Shown here: piece by piece, positions 27,270-36,330 of the stretch
How the letters are laid out: each line of letters opens with the position of its first letter
How positions within the stretch are numbered: position 1 is the first letter of the stretch
Assembly: GCA_963751395.1 (NCBI GenBank)
Contig: CAVVUC010000002.1
Location: 1,550,001-1,614,000, forward strand
Direction of reading: 5' to 3'
DNA length: 64,000 nt
Source of the DNA: CAVVUC01 sp963751395
Lineage (GTDB): Bacteria > Verrucomicrobiota > Verrucomicrobiia > Chthoniobacterales > Chthoniobacteraceae
The notes under the pieces: model-generated
The model's database searches: none
What the model was told of the DNA's origin: nothing
Seen by the model: the letters and a program-made list of their open reading frames with translations, nothing else
Program-made: the position numbers and the translations under genes

Positions 27270-28106
27270 ATGAAACGTCCCGCCCTTCTGCCCACTGCTC
27301 TCCTCTTCGCCTTCGGACTTATCGCCAGCATGCCTGCCGGGCGGGCGGACATGCCGCAGATCATCAATGTCTCCGCTTACGATCCGAAGGAGAAACAACG
27401 TGGCGGCGTCAGCTACTCGGAGCATGATGTCTCCGCGCTGCGTGAGAACGGAGCCAGTGCCTTGATCGCGCGGGCCGGCAAGGGCGGGGAGCTCGACGAA
27501 AAGTGTCACAACTTTCTCGCCTCGGCGGATCGCGCAGGAATGCTGCCCGGGATTTACTACCGCCTGAAAACGAACATGGACGCCGTGGCGCAGGCGGATC
27601 AATTCATCTCGCGGGCACAATCGCTGGCCCGCAGTCGCTCGTGGAATGCGCCGTCGCTTCTCCTGTGCGGCGACTTCGATGCGAAGTCCCGCCTTTCCGA
27701 CATCCTGCGCTTTATGGAGCGTGTCGAGAATCGCACCGGCGTGGTGCCCGTCGCGTATCTGGAAAACAGCACGCACCTCAAAGCCCTCCTCAGGGGTGCC
27801 GACGACGCAGCGAAGGCCAAACTGCGCCGCATGCCCTACTGGCTCGCGTTGTATTCAAACACCTACGTCGATGGTCCGCGCGAGCTGCTCAACCAATACG
27901 GGGTCTGGTCCGACTGGACGATGTGGCAGTACGGCGGCGTGGATTGGGAGCGCGGCCGCTCGCAGCCCAAGGTTTATAGCAACGGCGCGTATCGCTTCCC
28001 GCGCTACTTCGGCAGCATCGACCGCCCGCTGGAACGCAATGTCTTCAACGGCTCTCTTGGGTCGTTGCAGACATTCTGGCAGCGCCACGGGCTGAGTCTG
28101 AAGTAA
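27270..28106 (+). CDS. Secreted GH25-like (lysozyme-type) protein
   Basis: The ATG at 27270 opens a clear signal peptide (MKRPALLPTALLFAFGLIAS). The same frame is open far upstream but there it overlaps the nemA gene, so I reject the longer version. The 278-residue product has a TIM-barrel pattern like GH25 muramidases: INVSAYDPKE, ALIARAGKGG, SADRAGMLPGIYYRL, PSLLLCGDFDAKS, YWLALYSNTYV and WTMWQYGG. GH25 enzymes cleave peptidoglycan; here the acidic residues are not in exactly the usual spacing, so activity is uncertain. Confidence 0.65.
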   Translation: MKRPALLPTALLFAFGLIASMPAGRADMPQIINVSAYDPKEKQRGGVSYSEHDVSALRENGASALIARAGKGGELDEKCHNFLASADRAGMLPGIYYRLKTNMDAVAQADQFISRAQSLARSRSWNAPSLLLCGDFDAKSRLSDILRFMERVENRTGVVPVAYLENSTHLKALLRGADDAAKAKLRRMPYWLALYSNTYVDGPRELLNQYGVWSDWTMWQYGGVDWERGRSQPKVYSNGAYRFPRYFGSIDRPLERNVFNGSLGSLQTFWQRHGLSLK

Positions 28107-28132
28107 GCCGGCGCGTCCGTGCCGCGGCAAAG

Positions 28133-28882
28133 ATGGCAGGGATGCACGACACATTAGATTTTGGCTCGCGCATGACTCCTTTCGCCCTGCCTCCAGGCTA
28201 TCCTCGCATCCGTGCGGTGAGCAGTTTCGAGGAACTGGTCACAACGGCGTTTGCCGACGGCGTCAATGCGCTGTGCTGGCCGCGCGCGTTGGCGGGGGAT
28301 TTCGGTGAAGTGGTGGAGCTGCTGGGTGCTGGTGAAGGGATTGTAACGCTCGACGAGGCGCGACTCGCAAGCCTCCAGGTGAGCGCGGCGGGGCGGGCAG
28401 CCATTCAGATTCTCCTCGAAGACCTGCGGCGGCTGCGGGAGATCGCTCGCGATCCCGTGCTCAACTGCATCCACAGCTACCCGCGCGATGAGGAGCCGGG
28501 GCCGGTGCGCACGGATGTCTTTTCCTTTCACGCCGACAGCGCCCCGGTGGAAGCGGATACCTGGCTTTGCACTTACCACGGACTGCCAAGCGAAGGCTTG
28601 CGCAACAACGAGGCGCGGCGGCGCGTGGACATCCCTGAAACCCGCGCCGAGCTCCTGAAGCTCTTTGGCGGGGAAGAGGGCGACGACTTTCGCGAATTCC
28701 TGAACGAGCACTGCTACGACCTGCACTACGCCCCGATCCCGGAGGCGCGGCCATTTTCCTTCGGCCTCGGCAATCTCTGGCGCATCGCCGTGGACTGGCC
28801 CGGCAGCCCTGTCCCGCCGTGCATTCATCGCGCTCCAGAAACGCTTCCCGGCAATCCACCGCGCTTGTTGCTGATCAGTTGA
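28133..28882 (+). CDS. DUF1826-like protein
   Basis: This 249-residue protein contains WLCTYHGLPSEGLRNNEA, ALCWPRAL and the charged segment RRRVDIPETRAELLKLF, matching what I recall of DUF1826. The function is unknown; the family is sometimes near zinc-response genes, but no such neighbour is visible here. No signal peptide is evident. The first 12 residues may be extra, since an internal ATG lies at residue 14. Confidence 0.6.
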   Translation: MAGMHDTLDFGSRMTPFALPPGYPRIRAVSSFEELVTTAFADGVNALCWPRALAGDFGEVVELLGAGEGIVTLDEARLASLQVSAAGRAAIQILLEDLRRLREIARDPVLNCIHSYPRDEEPGPVRTDVFSFHADSAPVEADTWLCTYHGLPSEGLRNNEARRRVDIPETRAELLKLFGGEEGDDFREFLNEHCYDLHYAPIPEARPFSFGLGNLWRIAVDWPGSPVPPCIHRAPETLPGNPPRLLLIS

Positions 28883-29256
28883 TGAAACGTGGAGGAGGGG
28901 TTCCGGAAGAGAACAGCGGCCTGAATTGAACCCGTTTCAACACGACCACGCCGCATGCCTTCGGGAGAAGTCAGAGGGTTGAATGCAGAAGGATGAAAGT
29001 CAGGCTGAGAATTCCACCCGTTGACCCGCGCTGCCGGCTCTGTGCAACCGCGTGGCGATGGCTCGCTGGCATGCGAGCCGCGCCGGTACGATTTCTAGAT
29101 CCGTTCAATGCGGGGCTGGATTCGAACCAATGGGATCAAGTTTACCAGGGGATAAGCGGGTGCCATTCATTCCAGCCGGCACAACGGGCAGTGGTGTTCC
29201 GGAATCAGAAGTGCGGGGTGGACAACCGGCGCAATTTCAGTTTCCTTCATTCAACT
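28883..29256. other. Intergenic region, no gene seen
   Basis: About 370 bases without a supported gene. It includes a second copy of GATCCGTTCAATGC at about 29099 and, just after, a tRNA T-arm-like string on the minus strand that has no matching tRNA body. Confidence 0.35.
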
Positions 29257-29670
29257 ATGGCAGAAGTTCAAACGACCACCGAATCCGGCGAAATGACGCA
29301 GCGCTTTATCGAGTTTGTGATGATGCAGGCGCAGAACGCCGCGTTGTTTCTCGGGCAGATTCCGAATCCGCAAACAGGCGAAGGCGAGGTGAACCTCGAA
29401 GTGGCGAGGATGTTCATCGACCAGCTCGCGATGATCCGGGTGAAGACGCGCGGGAATCTGAGCGACGACGAACAGAAGGTGCTGAACAACACGATCAGCA
29501 GTCTGCAGATGACATTCGTCGAGGTTTCGGAAAAGGGCGGCGAGACAGCGCCGGCCAGCGAGCCGCCCCAGCCGGAGATACCGTCCGCCGCAGCATCGCC
29601 GGACGCGACTCCGCCGGCGGCGGCGGAAGCGGAATCGAAGAAGAAGTTCACGAAGAGTTACGGAGCCTGA
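29257..29670 (+). CDS. DUF1844 family protein
   Basis: I choose the ATG at 29257 (MAEVQTTTESGEMTQRF), since the open frame further upstream has no conserved content. The 137-residue protein has the DUF1844 core: MMQAQNAALFLGQIPNP, VNLEVARMFIDQL and LSDDEQKVLNNTISSLQM. The C-terminus is a low-complexity alanine/proline tail ending KKKFTKSYGA. The molecular role is unknown. It is immediately upstream of the kdsA operon, with 56 bases between. Confidence 0.78.
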   Translation: MAEVQTTTESGEMTQRFIEFVMMQAQNAALFLGQIPNPQTGEGEVNLEVARMFIDQLAMIRVKTRGNLSDDEQKVLNNTISSLQMTFVEVSEKGGETAPASEPPQPEIPSAAASPDATPPAAAEAESKKKFTKSYGA

Positions 29671-29726
29671 TGTGTTGACGAGCGCCAGCCGAGAGTCAAC
29701 CGACCGCACGCCCAAGGTTCCGTAAA

Positions 29727-30545
29727 ATGCCGCGCAAGACTTTAGCGATAGGCCGATGCAAACTTGGAGGCGCGGAACCGCTGTTCATTCTCGGGCCGTG
29801 CGTGATCGAGTCGGAAAAATTCGTCTGGCGCATGGCGCGCAAACTCAAGCGCATCGCCGCCGACACGGGAGTGCAGTTCATTTTCAAAGCCTCCTACGAC
29901 AAGGCGAACCGCACGTCGGTGCATTCGTTCCGGGGAATGAGCGCGCGCGAAGGCTGCGAGCTGCTCGCCGCGATCGGCCGGGAGATCGACGTGCCGGTGA
30001 CCAGCGATGTGCATTCGCCCGCCGATGTCGAGGTCGCGGCGGAGTTCATCGACGTGTTGCAGATTCCCGCGTTCCTGTGCCGGCAGACCGATTTGATCAA
30101 AGCCGCTGCTGAGTCGGGGCGCGTGGTGAATGTGAAAAAGGGGCAGTTCCTCGCGCCGTGGGACGTGAAGAACATCGCGGAGAAACTGCGCGCGTTCGGA
30201 AGCGAGCGGTTCTTTTTCACAGAGCGCGGCACGACCTTCGGTTACAACAACCTCGTCGCCGACATGCGCTCGCTTTACTGGATGCGCGAGGCGGGGTTTC
30301 TCGTTGTGTTTGACGCGACGCATTCCGTGCAACGTCCGGGCGGCGCGGGTTCGAGCACGTCGGGCGACGGCATTCTCGCGCCGGTGCTCGCGCGCGCGGC
30401 GGTCGCCGCAGGCTGCGACGGCGTGTTCATCGAGACGCATGAAAATCCGGCAAAGGCGCTGTCGGACGGGCCGAATCAAATTCCACTGGCGAAGCTGCCG
30501 GCGTTGTTAAAGCAGTTGAGGAGCATCCACGAAACCGTTCGGTAG
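29727..30545 (+). CDS. kdsA: 3-deoxy-8-phosphooctulonate synthase
   Basis: This 272-residue enzyme condenses phosphoenolpyruvate with arabinose 5-phosphate to make Kdo-8-phosphate for LPS. Motifs include FKASYDKANRTS, LCRQTDLIKAAA, TERGTTFGYNNL, DATHSVQRPGG and FIETHENP. The N-terminal strand reads ILGPCVIESE with Cys25, where the metal-independent E. coli enzyme has Asn; this marks the metal-dependent class. It heads a tightly packed operon with lptC, lptA, lptB, hpf, hprK, ptsH, ptsI and rpe. The stop is one base before the next annotated start. Confidence 0.94.
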   Translation: MPRKTLAIGRCKLGGAEPLFILGPCVIESEKFVWRMARKLKRIAADTGVQFIFKASYDKANRTSVHSFRGMSAREGCELLAAIGREIDVPVTSDVHSPADVEVAAEFIDVLQIPAFLCRQTDLIKAAAESGRVVNVKKGQFLAPWDVKNIAEKLRAFGSERFFFTERGTTFGYNNLVADMRSLYWMREAGFLVVFDATHSVQRPGGAGSSTSGDGILAPVLARAAVAAGCDGVFIETHENPAKALSDGPNQIPLAKLPALLKQLRSIHETVR

Positions 30546-30546
30546 A

Positions 30547-30668
30547 ATGACAAGTGAGGAATACCGAATGACGAAATCCGAATGCCTGCTTCCTGGCAGG
30601 AGTGCCGGTCGGTTCATCAATAGGGCTTCGGGCTTGTTTCGTCATTCGTCATTCGTCATTCGTCATTC
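30547..30668. repeat. Short palindromic/tandem repeat inside a coding region
   Basis: CGAATGACGAA near 30565 is the reverse complement of TTCGTCATTCG near 30637, which begins about four tandem CGTCATT heptamers. This is a REP-like unit sitting on the N-terminal codons of the LptC-like gene. Confidence 0.7.
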
Positions 30669-31149
30669 TCTCTGCACCGCTCTTCTGCTGATCACGCTGG
30701 TCACCAACGTCGCGGCGAAAAAGAAGGAGAAGAAGGCGGTACCCGAGGGGCCGCCGCCACCGAAGTTCAACGTGCCCATCCCGCTCAAGCGGGACGCGAA
30801 AGGAGTGAAGCTTCCGTATTTCGACACGGAGGGAAAACTGCAGATGAATTTCGCCATTGCCCTCGCCACGCGCATCGACAACGAGCATCTGGGCATGAAA
30901 GACGTGAAACTGGAAACCTACGCGGATGACGGGTCGCTGGAGATGACGTTTGAAATCCCGACTTCCATTCTGGACTTAAACACGCGAGTAATTACCAGTG
31001 ACAAGCCGGTGACGATCCGGCGCACAGATTTCGAACTCACCGGAGAAACGATGACCTTTAACACCGAAACACGAAGCGGCAAGCTGGCCGGCAAAGTCAG
31101 AATGCTGATCTACAATCGAAGTGCCATGACGGAGAACGAGTCAAAATGA
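30547..31149 (+). CDS. LptC-like LPS export protein with repeat-derived N-terminus
   Basis: The C-terminal two-thirds fits the LptC beta-jellyroll: KDVKLETYADDGSLEM, ITSDKPVTIRRTDFELTG, and RSGKLAGKVRMLIYN. A hydrophobic segment (LCTALLLITLVTNVAA) anchors or exports it. The residues before that come from a short-repeat element (30547-30668), so the ATG at 30547 may not be the original start; a TTG at 30634 in frame gives a compact leader. LptC links the LptBFG transporter to LptA in the periplasm. It lies between kdsA and lptA, and ends in an ATGA overlap with the lptA gene. The family call leans on position as well as sequence. Confidence 0.72.
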   Translation: MTSEEYRMTKSECLLPGRSAGRFINRASGLFRHSSFVIRHSLCTALLLITLVTNVAAKKKEKKAVPEGPPPPKFNVPIPLKRDAKGVKLPYFDTEGKLQMNFAIALATRIDNEHLGMKDVKLETYADDGSLEMTFEIPTSILDLNTRVITSDKPVTIRRTDFELTGETMTFNTETRSGKLAGKVRMLIYNRSAMTENESK

Positions 31150-31865
31150 CGAACCGCTGGATTCTTGTCCTCGGCGTTGTGTTGCTCGCGATCCCGACCG
31201 CGCCGGCCCAGAACGCCAACGAGGCTTCCGAGTTGTTGAAAAAACCCGATCCGCTTGGCGCAGTCGATGGCAGCAGCGACTCGTTGCTGAAGCCGGACCG
31301 GACGGATGCCGCTCCGAAGAGCGCCGCCGCTGAGAGCGAGCAAAAAGCCCCGACGGAAATCACCGCGACCAAGGAGGCGAGCTTCGACGAGAAGACGCGG
31401 AAAGCGATTTTCATTGGCGACGTGCATGTCAACGATCCGCAGTTCAAGCTCGTCTGCGACACGCTCACGGCGTTTTTGAAAAAGACCGCAACGGGAAGCG
31501 CGCCGAAGGAATCGCCAACGCCGGCCGCAAATGGCAAGCCCGTGGCGGCACCCGATGAGGGCGGGGGATTGGAACGGGCAATTGCGGAAGGTCGCGTCAT
31601 CATCACGCAGGACAAACCGAATCCGGACGGCGGCGAGCCGACCCATTATATCGGCAGGGGGGCGCGCGTGGAGTACGATGCGAAGACGGGCGACGTGACT
31701 TTAAGCGGCTGGCCCCAAGTGCAGTCAGGCATCAACAACCAGGTCGCCACCGCCGAATCGACCATCATGATTTTGAATCGCGACGGAAGGATGAAAACGA
31801 TCGGCCCGAGCAAAACCGTGATTCAAGAAGAGAAGGACACCAAGAAAGCCTCCACCAAAAAGTGA
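31146..31865 (+). CDS. LptA/OstA-like periplasmic LPS transport protein
   Basis: The 239-residue protein has a signal peptide (MTNRWILVLGVVLLAIPTAPA). A low-complexity linker (25-75) comes next, and then an OstA-like repeat region: EASFDEKTRKAIFIGDVHV, QFKLVCDTLTAFL and ARVEYDAKTGDVTLSGWP. LptA proteins bridge LPS across the periplasm. The start overlaps the previous stop (ATGA) and the stop overlaps the lptB GTG (GTGA), so translation is coupled through all three genes. A long insertion (about 110-140) is unusual for the family. Confidence 0.8.
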   Translation: MTNRWILVLGVVLLAIPTAPAQNANEASELLKKPDPLGAVDGSSDSLLKPDRTDAAPKSAAAESEQKAPTEITATKEASFDEKTRKAIFIGDVHVNDPQFKLVCDTLTAFLKKTATGSAPKESPTPAANGKPVAAPDEGGGLERAIAEGRVIITQDKPNPDGGEPTHYIGRGARVEYDAKTGDVTLSGWPQVQSGINNQVATAESTIMILNRDGRMKTIGPSKTVIQEEKDTKKASTKK

Positions 31866-32620
31866 GCGACACAGGGCCTCATCCATCTTCCAACGGAGAC
31901 GCCCTTCTCCGGACGGAAAAGCTGGTGAAAATCTACGGCGGACGCGCAGTCGTGAACGGTGTGGATTTGAACCTCAAGCGCGGCGAGGTCGTGGGGCTGC
32001 TCGGGCCGAACGGAGCGGGGAAGACGACGAGCTTTTACATGGTCGTCGGCCTGGTGCGGCCAAACGCCGGGCGCGTGCTGTTCGAGGAAAAGGACGTGAC
32101 TGATTTTCCAATGTTCCGGCGGGCACGGATGGGGATGGGCTATTTGCCGCAGGAGGAGTCGATCTTCCGCAAGCTCACGGTCGAGGAAAACATCATGGCG
32201 ATCCTGGAAATGCTGCCGATCGACAAACGCGAGCGGAGAAGCCGCTGCGAGGAATTGCTCAGCCAGTTCGGCATCGAGCATGTCGCGAAACAACAGGCGC
32301 TGACACTGAGCGGCGGCGAGAAAAGGCGGCTCACGATTGCCCGCTCGCTTGTGACGCGGCCCAGCCTTTTGATGCTCGATGAGCCGTTCAGCGGCGTCGA
32401 TCCGATCGCGGTGTACGACGTCCAGCAGATCATCGTGAACCTGCGCTCGACCGGGCTCGGCATTCTCATCACCGACCACAACGTGCGCGAGACGCTCCAG
32501 ATCGTGGACCGCGCGTACCTGCTCCACGAGGGCAAAGTTTTAAGCCAGGGAACAAAGGAATTTCTGATCGACGACCCAATCAGCCGCCAGTTCTACCTCG
32601 GCGAACGCTTCAAGATGTAA
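31862..32620 (+). CDS. lptB: LPS export ABC transporter ATP-binding protein
   Basis: This 252-residue ATPase starts at GTG 31862, overlapping the preceding stop. It has Walker A GPNGAGKTT (48-56), the Q-loop YLPQEESIF, signature LTLSGGEKRRLTIARSL, Walker B LLMLDEPFSGVD and the switch histidine in ILITDHNVRE. These match LptB very closely. It drives LPS extraction with LptFG, which are not in this window. The ABC protein is cytoplasmic at the inner membrane. Confidence 0.95.
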   Translation: MSDTGPHPSSNGDALLRTEKLVKIYGGRAVVNGVDLNLKRGEVVGLLGPNGAGKTTSFYMVVGLVRPNAGRVLFEEKDVTDFPMFRRARMGMGYLPQEESIFRKLTVEENIMAILEMLPIDKRERRSRCEELLSQFGIEHVAKQQALTLSGGEKRRLTIARSLVTRPSLLMLDEPFSGVDPIAVYDVQQIIVNLRSTGLGILITDHNVRETLQIVDRAYLLHEGKVLSQGTKEFLIDDPISRQFYLGERFKM

Positions 32621-32639
32621 ATCAACAAAAGGAGAACCC

Positions 32640-33215
32640 ATGCAATCCGCAAACGTCAACCTGCCCATCAAAGTCACCGGCCGCCATGTGAGCGTCACCG
32701 ACGCCATCAAGGATTACGCCACCAAGAAAATCGAGGGACTTCATTTGGATTACCCCCGCATCATCGAAGCGCAGGTGATCCTCGACGTGGAAAAACTCCG
32801 GCACGTGGCCGAAGTCATTCTCCACTGCGCCAACCACATCACCATCGAGGCCTCCGACCAAACCCAGGACATGTATGCGTCGATCGATAATGTCGTCGAT
32901 AAAATCGCGCGGCAGATGCGGAAGTACAAGACGAAAATCATGCGCACGCACAGGCCGCGGCGTCACGAGGTGCAGCATCTCGACGAGCAGATTTTGAGCG
33001 CTGAAGGGCTCGACGATCACGAGGAGAGCGAGCCGACCGTGGTGCATAACGAGAAGTATCCGGTGAAGCCGATGTTTGTGGATGAAGTCGTGCTGCAACT
33101 GGAGATGTCGCACCGGCAGTTCGTCGTTTTTCTCAATGCGAAAACGGAAAAAGTGAACGTGCTCTATCGGCGAAAAACCGGTGACTACGGTTTGATCGAA
33201 CCGTCGTTTTCCTGA
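32640..33215 (+). CDS. hpf: Ribosome hibernation-promoting factor, long form
   Basis: The 191 residues contain the N-terminal ribosome-binding domain (about 8-105, IKVTGRHVSVTDAIKDYATK, EVILHCANHITIEA) and a C-terminal dimerisation domain (about 132-190, KYPVKPMFVDEVVLQLEMS and VNVLYRRKTGDYGLIEP). Long HPF makes 100S ribosome dimers on its own. AAAGGAG is placed seven bases before the ATG. It lies between lptB and hprK, the same place hpf holds in the E. coli lptAB-rpoN-hpf-ptsN cluster. Confidence 0.92.
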   Translation: MQSANVNLPIKVTGRHVSVTDAIKDYATKKIEGLHLDYPRIIEAQVILDVEKLRHVAEVILHCANHITIEASDQTQDMYASIDNVVDKIARQMRKYKTKIMRTHRPRRHEVQHLDEQILSAEGLDDHEESEPTVVHNEKYPVKPMFVDEVVLQLEMSHRQFVVFLNAKTEKVNVLYRRKTGDYGLIEPSFS

Positions 33216-33250
33216 AAAACGCAAGTGCTGCGACTGCATCCCGACTAAAT

Positions 33251-34204
33251 ATGCCGCGGACCGAAACCCCCGTGATTTCTGTGGGTGATTTCTACTCCCG
33301 CCACTCCGAGACTTTGCAGATGAGCCTGGTCGGGCCGGAGATCGGTTTCGATCGGAAGATCAAAGAGCCCACAATCAACCGGCCCGGTCTGGCTCTGAGC
33401 GGGTTCTTCAATTACTTCGCCGACAAGAGAATCCAGGTTCTTGGAAGCGCCGAGTTCTCTTATTTGAAGAGCCTGTCTTCCGACGAAGTCCGGGAGCGTA
33501 TTCGGACACTCTTCACGCACGCCATTCCGTGCCTGATCATTTCCCGGAACGCCCGCCCGCCCACGATCCTGCTCGAGGAGGCGGAGCATGCAAAGATTGC
33601 GGTTTTTCGGACGCCGATGATCACGATGAAGTTCATCAACGCCGCCACCATCGCGCTCGAGATCGATTTTTCTCCGACATGCAGTGAATACGGCAGCATG
33701 GTGGACATCATGGGCATCGGCACGATGATCCGGGGGTCAAGCGGCATCGGCAAAAGCGAGTGCGTCCTCGGCCTCATCGAACGCGGGCACAGCCTGGTCA
33801 GCGATGACATGACCCGCCTTCGCGCGATCGAGGGCCGCGAGTTGATCGGCACCGCGCCCGACATCACGCGCTACCACATGGAGGTGCGCGGGCTCGGCAT
33901 TATCAACGTGACTTCGATCTTCGGAATTGGTGGTATTCGCACCGAAAAGCGGCTTGATCTTGTCGTCACATTAAAAGATTGGCAGGAGTTGGAGGAAGTG
34001 GATAGGATCGGCTTGGAACGGGAATACTTCGAGATCCTTGGTATTCTCGTTCCACATGTTACTATCCCTGTTCGCATGGGGCGCGATCTCGCACGGCTCG
34101 TGGAAGTGGCTGCGCTGGATCAGAAGCTGAAGAGCATGGGACACAACAGTGCGATGGAATTTAACCAAAGACTATTAAACTTGATGCATACGAAGGAGAA
34201 GTAG
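33251..34204 (+). CDS. hprK: HPr kinase/phosphorylase
   Basis: This 317-residue protein has the HprK N-terminal domain and a C-terminal kinase domain with P-loop GSSGIGKS (162-169), followed by SLVSDDMTRL and MEVRGLGIINV, the latter being the HprK signature. It phosphorylates and dephosphorylates HPr on serine. Its target, HPr, is encoded by the very next gene (start right after the hprK stop) and has the needed serine. This is a regulatory phosphorelay outside the Firmicutes. Confidence 0.95.
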   Translation: MPRTETPVISVGDFYSRHSETLQMSLVGPEIGFDRKIKEPTINRPGLALSGFFNYFADKRIQVLGSAEFSYLKSLSSDEVRERIRTLFTHAIPCLIISRNARPPTILLEEAEHAKIAVFRTPMITMKFINAATIALEIDFSPTCSEYGSMVDIMGIGTMIRGSSGIGKSECVLGLIERGHSLVSDDMTRLRAIEGRELIGTAPDITRYHMEVRGLGIINVTSIFGIGGIRTEKRLDLVVTLKDWQELEEVDRIGLEREYFEILGILVPHVTIPVRMGRDLARLVEVAALDQKLKSMGHNSAMEFNQRLLNLMHTKEK

Positions 34205-34513
34205 ATGGGCTTTTTGAGCCGACGCGCAACCACTGAGCCCGATAAGAAACTCACGAGGGAAATCACGGTCAGCAACCGTCTTGGGTTGCATGCCCGTCCT
34301 GCCGCGATGTTCGTGAAAGTTTGCAGCAAACACAAAGCCGATGTCTGGGTCGAAAAAGACGGCGAGCAGGTCAACGGCAAAAGTATCATGGGATTGATGA
34401 TGCTCGCGGCCGGCCACGGCTCGAAACTGCAGGTGACCTGCGAAGGCCACGATGCCGAAAAAGCCCTCTCGGAGATTGAAGCCTTGATCCTTCGGCGCTT
34501 CGACGAGGAATGA
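34205..34513 (+). CDS. ptsH: HPr phosphocarrier protein
   Basis: The 102-residue HPr has an N-terminal extension of about 14 residues, then the active-site region NRLGLHARPAAMF with phosphorylatable His29, and the regulatory site GEQVNGKSIMGLMMLA with Ser60 (the equivalent of Ser46). Both the EI site and the HprK site are thus intact. It follows hprK with no gap and precedes ptsI by 32 bases. No EII permease is present in the window, so it may serve regulation rather than sugar uptake. Confidence 0.95.
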   Translation: MGFLSRRATTEPDKKLTREITVSNRLGLHARPAAMFVKVCSKHKADVWVEKDGEQVNGKSIMGLMMLAAGHGSKLQVTCEGHDAEKALSEIEALILRRFDEE

Positions 34514-34545
34514 GCCATTCGCATCTTTCAGATTCCTGACCGCGC

Positions 34546-36315
34546 ATGAGCGAAGACACACAGCATCCAGCCGAGAGACGCTTTCAAGGCGTCGGCGTGT
34601 CTCCGGGGATCGCGCGGGGGTCCGTTTACGTGCATCGGCCCGACGACGAAGAGCCGCCGGTGCAACGGATCACGGATGCGGAAATCCCCGGTGAGATCGC
34701 CCGCTTCGAGGCCGCGCTGATCGCCACGCGCGCGCAGATTCTCGAAATGCAGGAGCGCATTGCGGAGGCCATCGGCGCGAAGGACGCGGGTATTTTCGAC
34801 GCGCACCTGCTTGTGGTGGAAGACCGCACGCTCATCGACGAAGTGCTGCGCACGCTGACGCGCGACAAAACGAACGTCGAAAATGTCTTTCAACTGGTCG
34901 CCAACCGTTACGCGAAGACGCTCAGCGAAATCGACGACCCCTATCTTCGTGAGCGCGCCCTCGACATCCACGACGTGGCGAGGCGCGTCGTTCACAACCT
35001 GATGGGCAAGTCTTCGAAGACGCTCGCCAATATCGACACGGTGCATATCCTCGTTGCGCACAACCTCACGCCGTCGGACACCGCGATGCTGAATCGTCAT
35101 CTCGTTCTGGGCTTCGCCACGGACGTCGGCAGCAAGACTTCGCACACCGCGATCATGGCGCGGTCGATGAACATTCCCGCCGTGGTGGGCCTCCACAACG
35201 TCAGCGAATTGCTCGCAACGGGCGACCATGTTCTGCTCGACGGATACAACGGATGCCTCATCGTCAACCCGAGCGACCAGACGCTTTGGGAATACGGCGA
35301 ACTGGAGGTCAAGAAAGGCGAGGTCGAGGAAAAGCTCACCGAACTTCGCGAAACCATTTCGACCACGGTGGACGGCCTGCACGTCATCCTCTCGGCAAAC
35401 ATCGAACTGCCGGACGAAGTGGAGTACGTGAAGAAGAGCGGAGCGGAGGGCATTGGGCTTTATCGCACGGAATTTTTCTACCTGAACAAGAGTGAACTGC
35501 CTGGCGAGGAGGAGCAGTACGAGAACTACAGGCGGGTCGCCGAGCAGATTCTTCCGCATTCGGTGATCATCCGAACACTCGATCTCGGCGGCGACAAATT
35601 CATGAGCGCGCTTGATCTGCCCGAGGAACTGAACCCATTCCTTGGCTGGCGCGCCATTCGTTTCTGCCTCGAGAACATCGACATCTTCAAAGTCCAGCTT
35701 CGCGCAATCCTTCGCGCGAGTGCCGTCGGTAATATCCGAATGATGTATCCGATGATCTCCGGCCTTGAGGAACTGCAGCGCGCGAACGCCGTCCTCAACG
35801 AGTGCAGGGAGGAACTGCGAAATGAAGGCAGGCCCTTCAACGAAAACATGGAAGTCGGCGCGATGATCGAAATTCCAAGCGCGGCGATCACCGCCGACCT
35901 GCTCGCGCGCGAGGTCAAATTTTTCAGCATCGGCACGAACGACCTCATCCAATACTCCATCGCTGTCGATCGCGTGAACGAACGCATCGCGCACCTCTAC
36001 GAACCGACGCATCCGGCCATCGTGCGCCTCATTAAAATGATCGTTGATGCCGGGCACGCGCATAATCTTTGGGTCGGCGTTTGTGGCGAAATGGCGGGCG
36101 AAATCTCGCTCACGCCTTTGCTCATCGGGCTGGGCGTCGATGAGTTGAGCACCGGCGCGGCGATCGTTCCACGCGTGAAGCGGGCGGTCCAGTCGCTCGA
36201 TGTCCGCGTCTGTCTGCAGCTCGTGGAGGACGTGATGCGGCTCGACAGTTCCGAGGAAATTCTCAGGCGATGCGAGGAGGTGGCGAGAAGCCACTACCCG
36301 GAGTTGATGAACTGA
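34546..36315 (+). CDS. ptsI: PTS enzyme I (phosphoenolpyruvate-protein phosphotransferase)
   Basis: This 589-residue enzyme passes phosphate from phosphoenolpyruvate to HPr. The phosphohistidine loop is DVGSKTSHTAIMARS with His200 as the likely active site; GIGLYRTEFFYL, RTLDLGGDKF, and WVGVCGEMAG (catalytic Cys) mark the PEP-binding barrel. Length is normal for EI. It is co-directional with ptsH, 32 bases away, and followed by rpe after 15 bases. Confidence 0.95.
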   Translation: MSEDTQHPAERRFQGVGVSPGIARGSVYVHRPDDEEPPVQRITDAEIPGEIARFEAALIATRAQILEMQERIAEAIGAKDAGIFDAHLLVVEDRTLIDEVLRTLTRDKTNVENVFQLVANRYAKTLSEIDDPYLRERALDIHDVARRVVHNLMGKSSKTLANIDTVHILVAHNLTPSDTAMLNRHLVLGFATDVGSKTSHTAIMARSMNIPAVVGLHNVSELLATGDHVLLDGYNGCLIVNPSDQTLWEYGELEVKKGEVEEKLTELRETISTTVDGLHVILSANIELPDEVEYVKKSGAEGIGLYRTEFFYLNKSELPGEEEQYENYRRVAEQILPHSVIIRTLDLGGDKFMSALDLPEELNPFLGWRAIRFCLENIDIFKVQLRAILRASAVGNIRMMYPMISGLEELQRANAVLNECREELRNEGRPFNENMEVGAMIEIPSAAITADLLAREVKFFSIGTNDLIQYSIAVDRVNERIAHLYEPTHPAIVRLIKMIVDAGHAHNLWVGVCGEMAGEISLTPLLIGLGVDELSTGAAIVPRVKRAVQSLDVRVCLQLVEDVMRLDSSEEILRRCEEVARSHYPELMN

Positions 36316-36330
36316 TTTCCATTTCGCGTC

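Noticed and set aside
29111..29135. tRNA gene on the minus strand (GGTTCGAATCC-type T-arm)
   Set aside because: The T-stem is imperfect and no matching acceptor strand, D-arm or anticodon arm could be found upstream.
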